From Argyresthia goedartella (Eukaryota > Arthropoda > Insecta > Lepidoptera > Argyresthiidae): DNA of 64,000 nucleotides. Below the pieces are notes generated by a model. It was given only the letters and a program-made list of their open reading frames with translations. It did no database searches and was not told where the DNA came from. This document shows positions 28,880 to 40,065 of the stretch, one piece after another (the first letter of the stretch is position 1; each line of letters opens with the position of its first letter). A program made the position numbers and the translations under genes. The stretch spans positions 709,501-773,500 of the forward strand of contig OX463809.1 of the NCBI GenBank assembly GCA_949825045.1, in the 5' to 3' direction.

Positions 28880-29640
28880 ACCAAAAACCTTTAACATATA
28901 ATATACATTCCAAATTTCATCCAATGATCATCCTACGGGAACAGTAATTATTTTTTGTTATACAAATAGACTAATATGTTAAGTCAGGGTATAAGCTATA
29001 TACATTCCAAATTTCATCTAAATCCGTCGAGCCGTTTCAGCGTGAAAGATTAACAAACATATAGACACACACACACCCAAACTTTCGCAATTATAAAATT
29101 AGTAGGACTATATGTTAAGTCAGGGTATAAGCTATATACATTCCAAATTTCATCCAACGATCAACCGACGGGAACACTATACATTTTTCGTGATAAAAGA
29201 TAGACTAAAGATAAACATAAACATTACATATAGGCACATACATTGCTTCTGGCCCCACATTAAGATACCCTGTGTCGTGGGAACCAGAAAAAGCGACGTC
29301 ACACACATATAAACATCCAAGACCTGTTTTTTTTTTATTTACATACACACAAAATTTCGCAATTAATAATATTAGTAGGACTATTTGTTAAAAATAATAA
29401 TAATAATCTTTATTTTAGGTTAAGTCAGGTTATAATCTGAATTACAAACATTCTGAATTTCTTCCAATGATCGCCCTATGGGAACAGAAATTATTTTTCG
29501 GTATAAAAGATAGCCTATATGTTAAGTCAGGGTACAAGCTAAATACATTCCAAATTTTACCCAAATCCGTTTAGCCGTTTCAGCGTGAAAGAGTATCAAA
29601 CAAACTATTAGAAAATATTAGCAGGATAACTTGAGTGAGA
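28880..29640 (+). mobile_element. RTE-like LINE 3' ends, repeated, with SINE B inserted
   Basis: Three to four copies of a segment carrying TATGTTAAGTCAGGGTATAA, GCTATATACATTCCAAATTT, CATCCAA...CGGGAACA, CCGTTTCAGCGTGAAAGA and (CA)n before TTTCGCAATTATAA...TTAGTAGGAC. These words are typical of Lepidopteran RTE-type 3' regions. A minus-strand SINE B body lies at 29215-29335. A related minus-strand end is at 63560-63690. Confidence 0.65.
29215..29335 (-). mobile_element. SINE B fragment, copy 3
   Basis: Reverse complement of the SINE B body: ATTGCTTCTGGCCCCACATT, ATACCCTGTGTCGTGGGAAC and ACATATAAACATCCAAGACC. The tRNA-like head is missing. Confidence 0.75.
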
Positions 29641-29689
29641 GTTGCGTGCTAGCTAAGTTGAAATGAGGGAACAACCGCTTACTATAATA

Positions 29690-29837
29690 GTAGTTTATGT
29701 GACTGTTACATAATGGAGGGCATCAATACTCGAGAGTGGGTTTATGAAACGAGCCGAAGGCGAGTTTCATAATAATATCACTCGAGAGTTTTAATGCCTA
29801 ATTATGTACTGTTACATACACTAGTTTATCTACACAC
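29690..29837 (+). repeat. MITE-like repeat M, copy 2, left half
   Basis: Starts ATAGTAGTTTATGTGACTGT and runs to TTTATCTACACACATA, where the LINE has inserted. The right half resumes at 31860. Confidence 0.85.
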
Positions 29838-31859
29838 ATATTCATATATTCTTTATTGCACAGAAAACATAGATAAACAGACAGTTACAATAAATTTTAT
29901 AGGCAAAGGCGAGCTTATCTCTAAAAAGAGATTTCTTCCAGCAAACCTAGGCAAGACAGGAGTGTTTATGAAAAAGGACAGTCCTAGTGCGCAATAAAAC
30001 AGTATACATACGTACGAAAAATACTTTTAAAATATAAATGAAATATACCTAATAAAAAATATATATATCTCTACTATATAATACACTAGATAGCATGCAC
30101 ATATATAAACTACAAAATATCATACATATACTTACAGAAATATGATACTAATTACGAAAGAGAAAGGAAATACGCTTTCAATCTTTTCTTAAAAGTGAAA
30201 ATTGAGGGACTATCCCTAATAGTGCAGGGAAGTGCGTTCCACAGTCGGATTGCCCTTAACCTAAAAGAGTGTTTGTAGGCGGCAGTTTTATGCCGAGGAG
30301 TTGACAGGAGAGACACCGTGTGGGATTTCCGATTACTATCCCTGGGGAAAAGAAACTCAAAACGTTCTCGAAGATATGTGGGGTAGCGGGGATTTCACAA
30401 AATATTGAATAGATAAGAGAGAATGTGCATATCACGGCGAAGACGGATCGGAAGCCATCCCAGCTCCTTGCGATACTGGGAGACATGGTCGTACTTGCGC
30501 AGCCCGTAGACAAACCGAATCCCAAGGTTTTGGAGTCGCTCGAGTTTATTCAGTTGTTCTTCGTTCGCACTGACCCAACAAGCATCCGCGTAGTCTATTA
30601 AAGGTAGTAGAAGGGACTGAACAAGGGTGATTTTAGTCTGCCGCGGCAGGAAGTACTGCAATCTCCGTAGGGAGTAAAATGACGCAAAGACTCGTCTGCT
30701 GACCTCACAAACATGGGGCGACCAGGACAGCAAGTTATCAAATATAACCCCAAGATTCTTAGCTTTCTCGCTGTAGGTGATTATCGTACCCTCATACATC
30801 ACAGGATCGACGGGGATATTTTGTATTGTGTTAATTGAGTGCCGTGTACCCATAATCATGGCTTGAGATTTTGCCGGGTTGACAAGCAGCCCATATGAAA
30901 TTGCCCATTTACCATGTTATCGAGGTCAGCATTCAACGCCTCTACGTTCAGATTTACATCACTAAGAGAGAAGTGCTGATATATTTGGAGGTCATCTGCG
31001 TAGAGATGATAAGAAGAAGTAAGAACGTCGGAGATGGAGTTAATGAATACTGAGAAGAGAAGAGGAGAAAGGATACCACCCTGCGGAACACCCGCGGAAA
31101 GATTACACCAGTTCGTTGAGATCTCCTCAGACTTAATACGCTGCTGGCGGTCTCTCAGGTAGGAGTCAAACCAGAGAGCCGAGTGCGAGGAGACTCTGAG
31201 CGATTTTAGAATTTCAACCAGGATATCGAAATTGACGCAGTTGAAGGCGCTACTGAAATCAAGCAGTGTGAGAACCGTAAGCTGCTTCTGATCCATGGCT
31301 AATTGAATGTCATCGGTGACTTTAAGCAATGCCGTGGTAGTACTGTGACCCGGCCTGAAACCTGATTGATATGGATTTAATAAGTTTCTAGAGGAAAGGT
31401 ATGAGGAGAGCTGACAGTGAACAATTGATTCTAGGACTTTGGAAAGGATAGGCAGAATAGATATGGGACGAAAATCATTAAAGGAGGCGGGATTGGACGA
31501 TTTAGGTAGGGGAATCACAAGTGCCTTTTTCCACTGAGAGGGGAAGAAACATTGTTCAAGCGATACATTAATTATGTGGGTGATGATCGGTAACAGCTCC
31601 TCAATGATACAGGTTATCATCTGAGAACAGATCTTGTCCTCACCAATGGCTTTCGACGAGATCGCTAAGATTGCCCTCCTTACTGCGCCGATTCCGACAC
31701 GGTTGAAGTTGAAGGGTGAGTTGTGGGCTGCGGTCTTGGACCGTAGGTTACGAAGGGTAGCTTCCTTGACGAGGGGGTCCATCACGACTGGGGGATTAGC
31801 AAAATAATTGTTGAGACCGTTGAGGTTGACATTTCCAGCAGCCAAGTCCTGGGACTTAC
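29838..31859 (-). mobile_element. 5'-truncated LINE (same family as 62-1260) inserted in repeat M
   Basis: The 3' end lies at 29838-29850 (CTTTATTGCACAG on plus = CTGTGCAATAAAG). The coding part runs 31845 to about 30175 in shifted frames and the 5' end is near 31850. The uninterrupted repeat M at 43425-43440 reads CACACATATCATAAGCTC. Here CACACATAT and CTACATAT flank the LINE, consistent with a short target duplication. Confidence 0.85.
30175..31845 (-). pseudogene. LINE reverse transcriptase, truncated and frameshifted
   Basis: Starting inside the endonuclease-RT linker it reads VIPLPKSSNPASFNDFRPIS, NPYQSGFRPGHSTTTALLKV, LLDFSSAFNCVNFDILVEIL, GVPQGGILSPLLFSVFINS and HLYADDLQIYQHF (active site A-D-D). 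The frame is lost near 30890 and resumes as AMIMGTRHSINTIQ, NLGVIFDNLLSWSPHVCEV and NKLERLQNLGIRFVYGLRKY. A TGA at 30394-30392 precedes the C-terminal end (NPRYPTYLRERFEFLFPRDS). The domain order is a normal RT palm and thumb. One frameshift and one stop inactivate it, and it is better preserved than the copy at 62-1260. Confidence 0.88.
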
Positions 31860-32185
31860 CTACCTACCTACATATCATAAGCTCTCTTTGATGTGTTCTG
31901 GAATCGCATGTTTGACCGGCATTGTGGCTCTGCAGTTGTTTAGCTTGTTCTGTAGTACCAACTTGACAGACAAACTAGGGGCGGCACGCAGGCGGGCGTC
32001 GGCGTTCGAAATTTGTATGTCATAATATGTAGAAAAATTACACATTATGGTCATAATGTGTAATTTTTCAGATAAGAAATGAGTTTTACCAAGTAGTTTA
32101 CATTTTGCTCATCGTAACGTGCGGTTTTTGTACGCAGTAAAGAGGGTTTATGATAAGTTTGTAGATAAATACGTTTATTGCACTG
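31860..32185 (+). repeat. MITE-like repeat M, copy 2, right half
   Basis: Continues ACATATCATAAGCTCTCTTT, GACCGGCATTGTGGCTCTGC, GCGGGCGTCGGCGTTCG and the ATTACAC...GTGTAAT palindrome, ending near GTGCGGTTTTTGTACGC and ATGATAAG. Joined to 29690-29837 it gives the same order as copies 1 and 3. Confidence 0.85.
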
Positions 32186-32369
32186 ACAATAATGAATGTG
32201 ATAACGATTACACGATTAACGGTACAGTTGACTGTACTGACTTTACAAAGTTCATTTTAGTGGCTCTAAATGTGAAACGTCGTTGGAGAGTCAGAGTAGT
32301 TCGCTCCCACTGCATTGAATATTTCAGGCGCCGAAAGGCACATAAATCCTTCACTTTGTTTCCGTGATC

Positions 32370-32968
32370 GAGAGTTTTCTTTCTGTAAAAGGTCAGGAGG
32401 GTTCGTGGGTAAGAAAATTAATTTGTTGACTCCTCCCAACCCCATAGCCTCTCAAGAGACCGCAGATAAGATACCTACCCATACATCTTGACTTGGATCT
32501 AGCGGATTTATGTATAGTTAGATATGTATTTATATAATTTATTTTTTATTTGTATGTATACTTGTTTTTGATGATTGATTATTTTGTTTTATTTTCTTTT
32601 CTTTTCTTTTGTAACACATTTACTTATACATTTAATCTATGAATAAGGTCATCTTGCGCCGGGGACACTAATTGCGATTAGCTCCTTAATTCTACTTAGC
32701 AGCTGTCAAAATGTATAGAATATGTCAAACTTAGTTGTGATTAACACGCTGATTGCAATTATTATTTTTGGTGCAGGTAAATCTAAATGATTGAAATTGT
32801 GTGTCAGTCCCTCCTCTGTATGATCCCCACGATACAGGCTTGCCTAGTGTGGGGATCACAAGTACTGTTTTTGTTTAATCTTAATTTTATTAAATTATAT
32901 CTTAAATTATAGTTAAAATTGTTTGCTTTTTGTGAAATAAATAAATATTTGATTTAATTTGATTTGAT
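32370..32968 (+). mobile_element. LINE 3' UTR with (GATTT)n-type tail
   Basis: No coding frame remains. It ends AATAAATAAATATTTGATTT followed by repeated AATTTGATTTGATTT, a LINE-style microsatellite tail. CCCACGATACAGG, CTAGTGTGGGG and ACTGTTTTTGTTT at 32826-32878 are shared in the same order with the SINE B 3' end, pointing to this LINE family as the partner that mobilises SINE B. Confidence 0.65.
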
Positions 32969-32980
32969 TTATATGGTCAA

Positions 32981-33260
32981 AATCAAAATCAAAATCAAAA
33001 ATCATTTATTTCCATAGGATGTTGTTACATCACTTAGATCCGTCATTACATTTTTTTGGGTGAGTTCACTAACCCAATGGCGGAATCTGTGGAGAAGAGC
33101 TCACCGAAGAAACTCCACAGTCGTCGCATCTTTTGCGTTTCCTTTTTTAAATAAAATATTGTCAAATGGGAATGAAATAGGTTCTCGTAGGTATTTAGGT
33201 AGTAGGTCTCTGCCTACCCCTCTTACAGGAAATAAGCGGAGCTTTAGGTATGTATGTAAA
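32981..33260 (-). mobile_element. LINE 3' end, minus strand, with (CAAAAT)n tail
   Basis: The plus strand begins with repeated CAAAATCAAAATCAAAAAT and CATTTATTTCCATAGG, which is the reverse complement of a LINE 3' end with an ATTTTG-repeat tail. The following words (GGCGGAATCTGTGGAGAAGA, AGGTAGTAGGTCTCTGCC) are 3' UTR-like. The short plus-strand frame 33060-33332 is incidental. Confidence 0.55.
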
Positions 33261-33454
33261 TATATAGATATCTATTCATATCAGTCGAGTTGTAGACGTA
33301 CTTACATCCTCAACGAACTGTTGTGGTATTAAAAGTGTTATATCGAAGGAAAGCCGCTGAAAACTTGAATAACGCTCACTTTTCACTATAGGATACCTAT
33401 AATTGAAAAGTGTTCTTAAAACTTAATTTACTCTGATGAAACATAGTACGTGTA

Positions 33455-33540
33455 GCGCCATCTACCAACACGTTTGAAAACCATTTCAATGAAACACTGC
33501 ACACTGAAACATGTCTTGCAATAGTTATTCATAGATGGCG
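33455..33540. repeat. Small inverted-repeat (MITE-like) element
   Basis: CGCCATCTA (33456-33464) is mirrored by TAGATGGCG (33532-33540). No partner copy exists in the window. It may be a very short MITE. Confidence 0.4.
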
Positions 33541-33560
33541 TTGTTTGGATAAGATGTGCT

Positions 33561-36480
33561 CTTTTATATCAGCATTATTTATTTTATTCATTTTGCTGTA
33601 ATTTATTCCGGCTGAAGGGCAAGCATAGAGTAATAAGTATAAAGGACAAGTATCCAAAACCGTACAATTGAAAAAAAATACTGCTTACTGAAATTGAACG
33701 ATTGACAAAGCTGTTGCTTCACGTTCGTTTCTTTCTTTTCTTTTCTTCATTCTTTCACTCAATTGTGACTTGTCAGTTGCCGTGCGTAGTTGTCTTTGTT
33801 GTAGAATTTAATTTCAAGATAGTTTATTCCTTGTTTATTTACTTTAGTTCGATTTAAGGTGGACATCGTAGTGTAATAATTCCGCTAGTTTTAAGCGATT
33901 AGCAACGCCTACCAAAATAAGTGATACGAACGCCACCGTTAGTGAACTCGAGTGGTGCAGCTGATTGTTTGTTGGATCTCGGATGGCACCCGCCTGCATG
34001 GGTTGAGGTGCATCTTGCGGATACTACGGGACGTTCGGATGTTGTGTTGAATCGATGGATTTTTAACAGGTGAGCATGTAGTGGCTATCGGTATGCGACG
34101 CAAGAATGCGCCGGTCATTGATGGCGGAAGGTGTTGAGACCGGCTATGCATTCTTTCGCTTCGAAGCGACGCGCTGCTGGTCGCAGGTGCTGAGCCGCTA
34201 GCTGACTGCTGCCGTCAACACCTCGCCTGCTGTAACAGCTAGCGGGTGATACAGTTAGCAGCTCGCAGTGCCGAGGTCGCCGCGGTTCCGGTCTCTGGCT
34301 CCAACAAAGAACAGAGGCAAGGGTGGCGATACGTACAATCGATGTTTAACAAACGGATTTCTTATCTGAAACTGTCGGTTACTTAGGCGGTTAGTGCATT
34401 GGCATGTAACTAATTTGACCAGTACACAAAATTCACATGTACCTTCCTATTTTCATAATTTATAAAGTGAGGGTGTACAGCAAATTGTGAAGGGAAAAAA
34501 ACGGTTCCTAAGCAGCCACCAAATGGGGTTGCTAAATTCCTTATTTGCTCTTGTTTAAATTGTATTACCTGCAGGTTAGCTTAACTTTGTTGGTGGATTG
34601 ACAACATCCTTTGAGGGATGCTATAGTACAAAACAACTAATAGTTTGGTCTAAGAGCTTGGCACTGATGTCATTCCTCTCTTCAAGGAGCTGCTAGATGC
34701 AATATTGACAGGAGCTCCATTTCTGCAACTTTGTAGTTGACTGGTGGCCCAAACTAAATTCAACATTAGTGCATCAGTGACACGCCAGGCCTTTTATTTT
34801 GTGAAGACCATACTCATTGGAAACTTTTATAACAAACAACTTTCTGGCCCAGACATTGACATATTTAATAATTCTTTAGGCTCATTAGAGTATTAAGCCA
34901 AATATTGTTTGATTATTGTTCAATTTTAGAATAATGTTAACATTTTAGTTGTTGATCTTATAGTTTGTCAAACCCACTAATTGGATCTTACAAAGCATGT
35001 TACTTCTATTTTTTACATAAAACTCAAGGTCTACTTTGTAAGCTCATTTCTTGTGTCATTCATTTTACTTATTGTGACCGTATGTTTCCTTATAAGTAAC
35101 AGTAAAATAAAACTAGCTTAAATAAAGTAAAGGTAAAAAAGGAAAAAAACATTTATTTACTAAGTTAGTCCTTATCGGATGGACAGTTTCTTCCCGAAGC
35201 TACCCTTTATTGGGAATATATCACCAGGTATATTATTGCCACAACTCAGTTGAGTGAATCCCTGAATGAGAAATTTCACCATACCTGACAAGATGAAGCT
35301 CTGCACCACATCAGGGATGACCAGATAGTTTGCCTCTTTCTGCATTCATCCAAAGCGGAGAATCACATCTAAATGATTTGACTCCACTTTTGATTGTCTT
35401 AGTAGCTTGACTCGTTTGAACCATTATGTGTGTGTAGTGTATATCTTAAGAGATCTATATTAGTTAGATTTTTTGGTTGGCTTGCTTCTTATGTTTTTTG
35501 TTGCTTTCCACCAGTTGCTCCGTCTGAGGAACCATCCCAAGATGATGGTGGAAACCATCATGGAGTGCTCTCAGGAGTTTGGTAAGTTTATAAGCATCTT
35601 TTTGTTGCTTGAATATATTGAATATATTTTTTAACATGATATTAAGTACAATACTAAGACACATACATTTAAATCCCACCTTTACCCATATAAATCTAAT
35701 GAACAGGTTTGTTAAATGATTTACCAAGGGATATAGGAAGAACATACAGCTAGTATTGGAACATTCCTTGTTGCGTAACAGTGTCGTCCTCACCTCAGCA
35801 CTGGAGATATTAATGAGACCATAAGACTCAAAGTGCCACTGACTGTGTTATCAATTTTTTCCCAAACAAATTAATAATTCATAACAATTTGTGTGAAACA
35901 AATTATGAATGCAGATCATGGCAGGTCAATTGTTGTAATCAGTAGTTACCCTCTGCTCTTACAACAATTATGAACACATAATACTACTATAATTGAGTAT
36001 TTTTATAACATAAACTTTTGCTTGTGCTTCAAGATAGGCACCATAGGATACCATCTCAAACCCAGTGGTGAGCCACCACTGGTTCTGAGATGGTATTTTC
36101 TCATTTTCCTGTTTGAATAAATGTACCTATATACTGAAATAAATACACAGAGTGATTATTTCAGCAAATAAGTAAAGTAAGGCACATGGTCAATGTCCAA
36201 AATTAAATATAGGATTAGTCCATGCCAGTTCCCTTTATAAATGTAACCTAATATATCTTGTAAACTAGTAGTAGTGTATCTATTGAAAAATTGGCCTACA
36301 AACAAGTTAGTCCAGTCCAGGACCAGTTTCTCCAAGACAAACTTGCATGAGTGCAAACAGAAAGTAAACCTGCTATCCATTTGTTTTCTTAGGGCCATCA
36401 CTAGTACAGGCGATGACCCAAAGAGGTAGAGATGTAGGTTCACCCTAACACCTCAATCACTGGGTCACAGTCATCCTCGC
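33561..36480. other. Upstream region of the taperin-like gene, no firm gene
   Basis: Mostly AT-rich. A GC-richer stretch at 33930-34330 has a TCAGTT initiator-like word at 33773, an AACAG|GTGAGC donor-like site at 34069/34070 and an inverted CCGCTAGCTG/CAGCTAGCGG at 34195 and 34236. It could be a 5' non-coding exon of the gene at 36539, but nothing proves it. The 34.4-36.4 kb part shows no domain. A possible small exon at 35515-35581 is listed separately. Confidence 0.35.
35515..35581 (+). other. Candidate small exon
   Basis: Preceded by a pyrimidine-rich TTTTTTGTTGCTTTCCACCAG acceptor-like stretch and followed by GTAAGT. The 67-nt segment reads LRLRNHPKMMVETIMECSQE in one frame without stops. 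No family is recognised and no linked exon is found, so it may be a chance match or part of an otherwise unseen transcript. Confidence 0.25.
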
Positions 36481-36538
36481 CGTCAGCCTAGTGTAGCATA
36501 GTATAGAATACGTAACGTGTGTCGGTCCGGCAGCGAGC

Positions 36539-38443
36539 ATGTCCGGCGCCGGCGTGCCGCAGTGGAAGCGCGAACTGCTGCAGCGCCGCGCCGCCCGGCC
36601 TCGCGCCGCCCCGCCCGCGCCGCCACCACCGCCGCCGCCGCCCCCGCCGCTCCAGGCGCTGCCCGACGACGAGGAGCTGCGCTACGGGCCGGGCATCGTG
36701 AAACGTCTGCAGTCGCGCTACCTGAGCCTCGCGCTGCGCGACCAGCCGCGCCGCCGCGCCTCGCTGCTGCGCCGCGCCGCCTCGCTCGAGCACCTGCTCG
36801 ACCCCGCGCCGCCCGCTGCCGCCGCCGGGCCCGCGCGACCCCAGCCGCGTCCCTTGTCGCTGCACGCGCACGCACATCCGGAGCCGCAGCCCGAGCCGCA
36901 GCGCCGCGACTCCATCAAGCGCGCGCGCTCCGTCGACGCGCTCAGCCGCCTCGAGCGCGCCGCGCCCGCGCCGCCGCCACCGACAGGGCCGCTCGCCGCC
37001 GCGCCGGTCGCGCCGCGCTCGGGCCGGCCGCCGCGTCGCCCGCAGCCGCTGCTACGCGAAGCGGAGCGGCCGCCGCCGGACCTGGTGCGCGCGGCGCTGC
37101 GCAGGTTCGAGCCGGGTGCGCGGCGAGCCCCGCAGGCGCGCGTGCCGGCCGTGCTGCGCGCGTCCACGCCGGAGCCGCGCGCGCCAGGCCGCGCCGAGCC
37201 CCCGCCCGCGCCCGCGCCCGCCGACCTCTCCGCCATTGACGAGCCCGAGGGCGCGTCCCCCTCGCGCGTGGTGTCGCGCGCCGCGCTCGAGGGCATTGCG
37301 CGAGCCGGCAGCTCGGTGCGCTACAGCTTCCCGGCGCGCGAGCTGCCGCACCTGCCGCCGCTCGCCGCCGCCAACCCCGTGCTGCTGGCGCGTCGCGTCG
37401 GCGTCATCCGCCCGCTGCCACCTGCGCCGCCGCCGCCGCCGCCGCCGTCCGCCGCGCCCCTCGACCCGCTGCAGGACAAGCCCGTGTGTCCGCTCGCTAC
37501 GTCGCCGCCGCCACCCGTCGAGTGTACACCCGCCTCCCCGCCCGCCCCGCAGGAGCGCTCGCCGCCTGCGGCGCTGGTGGAGCCGCAGCCACGCGCGCCC
37601 GTCGCTGCCCCTCTGCCGCTGCCGCTGTGGGAGCGCCGCCGCACCGACTCCCCAGAGCCCGTCGTGCTGAAGCCCGCGCCAGCGGCGGCGCCGCTCTCGC
37701 CCCGCCTGCGCTCGCCCCGCCTGCGCTCGCCCCCGGCGAACCTCATTCGGAACTCCGAGTCGCCCAGTAAAGACATCATCATCGAGCCAGGTTCCCCCGA
37801 CATCGATATCATAACGAAGCCGGACCCTCCCGTTTATGTAATCATCAAAAAGTTAGACTCGCCGAAAAAAGAAATATTCAGAAATATAGAATCTCCCAAA
37901 AAGGACATCATCGTGCAGGCGGATTTTCCCAAGAAGGAGTTATTCTTGCAGACGAATTCTCCCAAAAAGGACGTCCATAAACTGACAGAGTCTCCCAAAC
38001 TTATCTTCAGACAGATCGATTCTCCCAAACCGGAGATCGTGCCGAAACCGAATTCTCCTAGAAAAGAGTTATTTAGACCGCAAGATTCTACCAAGGATAC
38101 TTTCAGACAGGCGGACTCTCCCAAAGATATCTTCAGACAGACCGACTCACCAAATCACGCCATCAGACAGACAGACTCGCCCAAGAAAGAAATCCAAAAG
38201 CCAGAGTCTCCAAAGACTGTGAAGAAGTCCGAGAGCCTCACCAACGGCCACAAGGAATCTTCGGAGACGACACCGAACGAAGTGAAACTGAACGGGAGCA
38301 CCCCGTGGGGGCCGCGCAAGGCCCGCGCCGCGCCGCCGGCCGGCAACTCCGTCGTGTTCAACTTCAGCAGTCGGAAGGAGGTGCCCGACTACATCGAGAA
38401 CGACGGCATCATACTGCGCGCCAGCCGCCGCAACAAGATCAAG
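36539..38443 (+). CDS. Taperin/phostensin-like protein, first coding exon (635 codons)
   Basis: Probable actin- and PP1-associated scaffold. The ATG at 36539 is the first after an in-frame stop (TAG about 45 nt upstream). The protein starts MSGAGVPQWKRELLQRR; the W-K-R-x-[IL]-L-[EQ]-[RK] block resembles the N-terminus of vertebrate taperin and phostensin. Next come a polyproline run, EELRYGPGIVKRLQSRYLSL (about residues 45-65), long P/A/R-rich disordered regions, and the SPK repeat array (residues about 405-570). A conserved-looking block VVFNFSSRKEVPDYIENDGI and ILRASRRNKIK ends the exon. The donor AAG|GTCAGT at 38443/38444 is phase 0. Base composition is extremely GC-rich up to about 37750 against AT-rich surroundings. 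The family call is from memory of motifs and is moderate. The rest of the gene is at 61348 and beyond. Confidence 0.75.
37760..38240 (+). repeat. In-frame SPK repeat array inside the taperin-like exon
   Basis: About 15 degenerate units of roughly 13 codons centred on (D/E/N)SPKK followed by a hydrophobic/aromatic patch, for example LDSPKKEIFRN, IESPKKDIIVQ, TNSPKKDVHKL and ADSPKDIFRQT. At DNA level the recurring word is (A/G)(A/C)TCTCCCAAA. Each unit offers an S-P site of the proline-directed kinase type (SPKK). Confidence 0.88.
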
Positions 38444-39547
38444 GTCAGTCCACCAACCATTACAATACTTCTAGCCCCCAATTTTGAAGCCTTAATCTAT
38501 TTTAGTAGTTCGAAAACTTACCTCTTCTCGTAATTTTGCTGCACCCACAAGATACTGCCGTTGTGTTATAAAAATTATTCCTGAGCGGGTTCATTCTTGG
38601 AATCGAATAAGCTACAAATAAGGATTTCTTGAGGCGGATGATCTTTGTTGTTACATCGAATGATTTATCTTCAACCATAATGTTCATATCCATATCATAG
38701 GTGATGGGTACTACGCATGCGTGTTTCTATCGTCTTATCTGTATCTCAAATTTTATTAAATTCTCGACAACGACATTCTTCAACTGCAATTTATCGGACG
38801 TGCTCGGCCATCAATCACGCGGCGACACGAAATGCCTTCCCTCGTATGTCTAGGCAGCGCGCGAGCGGTAAACTACAAAATTCCTAACTTTATTAGCACT
38901 AACTCGTTCAGATAACTGTAGTTTGCTATGTGGCAGACGACTATCCGTAAGCTATAACTTAACGACCTCTTAATGGTACGGACGACGCGATTGACGCTCA
39001 ATTACTGCTCTAAGCAATTGCTAAAAGTGACATGATTGTATGTATATGTCTCATTTTATAAGCTGGTTTAGCAGAAGCCACCCATGGCGTACGATATAGG
39101 GAGATTTAATTAAGGACCGATGTTGGAGACGACATAACTAAACTAATTAAAAAAGTGTGTTTGAAAATAGAATCTATTGCTACTACACAAGAGCTATGTA
39201 TTCAAGGTTGTCAGTTTAGTGCCTTAGCTATTGCTACTTCTGTTAATTTTCCACTTCTTTTAGGATCATCGCATGGCGGCCATCTTCCTTCGAAGATGTG
39301 ATCATTGGTTCATTGCAGAGTTTCATTGGGCATTCGACGTCGACCGAGCATTTCATTGTTATCGATTGTCCGTCTTACCTGTAGTCGTTTCATCGATTCT
39401 TTTATCAGTAATTAATTACTAATCAATGACGAATGCTAATAAACAGTTTGCTATCGAGATATTCGAGTAGGTATTTGCTATTTTGAGACGGACTGTTTAT
39501 CAATATGGTGTTTGAACGTTTTATTGTTTACTAAAATCAAATTATTT

Positions 39548-39785
39548 TGCCCTTTCTCAAACTCAAACTCAAACTCAAAACGTTTATTCTGTAAATAGGC
39601 CACAAGGGCACTTTCACATGTCATTTCATTTCATTTTTTACAGAACATTTGGTATTATTTTTTGTATCATATTATCAGAAAAAAAAAGTACTTAATTATT
39701 GTTTCTGAGAGATGTAAAGAGTCTCAAATGTCATAATAAAATAATTAAAATATAAATAACAGAGATGTATAGTCTCTTTAGTGAC
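39548..39785 (-). mobile_element. 5'-truncated copy of the inner LINE 3' UTR
   Basis: Starts with CTCAAACTCAAACTCAAAAC (reverse of the TTGAGT tail) and then GGCCACAAGGGCACTTTCAC, ATGTCATTTCATTTCATTTT, and so on to GAGATGTATAGTCTCTTTAG. It aligns almost base for base with 22005-22232 in reverse. This recent, heavily truncated insertion lies in the host intron. Confidence 0.92.
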
Positions 39786-39799
39786 TCTCTTTCGGTTTA

Positions 39800-40065
39800 G
39801 TTAGTCTAGTTGAGTTGGCGCGGCGGTCTGGCTAGACCAGCACCCGTCGCATGCCGACGACGCGGGTGTTCTTGACGCGGGAAAGTGAGGGTCAGAGCTA
39901 TTCTCTTTATAAAGTTGTGTCCCTCACCTTTCGCGACAAACCCCCCGCGCCCGCCATTCTACGGGTGCAGAGCTGTGTTCACCGACATGGTAGATGTGTA
40001 CAAACAGTACAAGGGCATGTCACGGGTCGCCGCCCCCGGTCCCCCCGCCGCCGCCCCCTGACGAG
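39800..40065 (+). other. GC-rich island with short open frames
   Basis: GC-rich block directly beside the LINE scrap. One frame from about 39880 is open for some 60 codons and ends VFTDMVDVYKQYKGM..., then a P/A-rich tail and TGA. Another frame (39851-40180) is 109 codons. Neither shows a known domain or clean splice signals. It could be an alternative exon, a CpG-rich regulatory element or part of an unknown repeat. Confidence 0.3.

Noticed and set aside
33773..34069. Non-coding first exon of the taperin-like gene (TCAGTT start, GTGAGC donor)
   Set aside because: Such short signals occur by chance; no second line of evidence, so it is only mentioned in the region note.
36517..37351. Long overlapping open frames on both strands within the GC-rich exon
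   Set aside because: Very GC-rich DNA has few stop codons, so shadow frames are expected. Only the 36539 frame continues across the SPK array to a good donor and joins a phase-matched exon.
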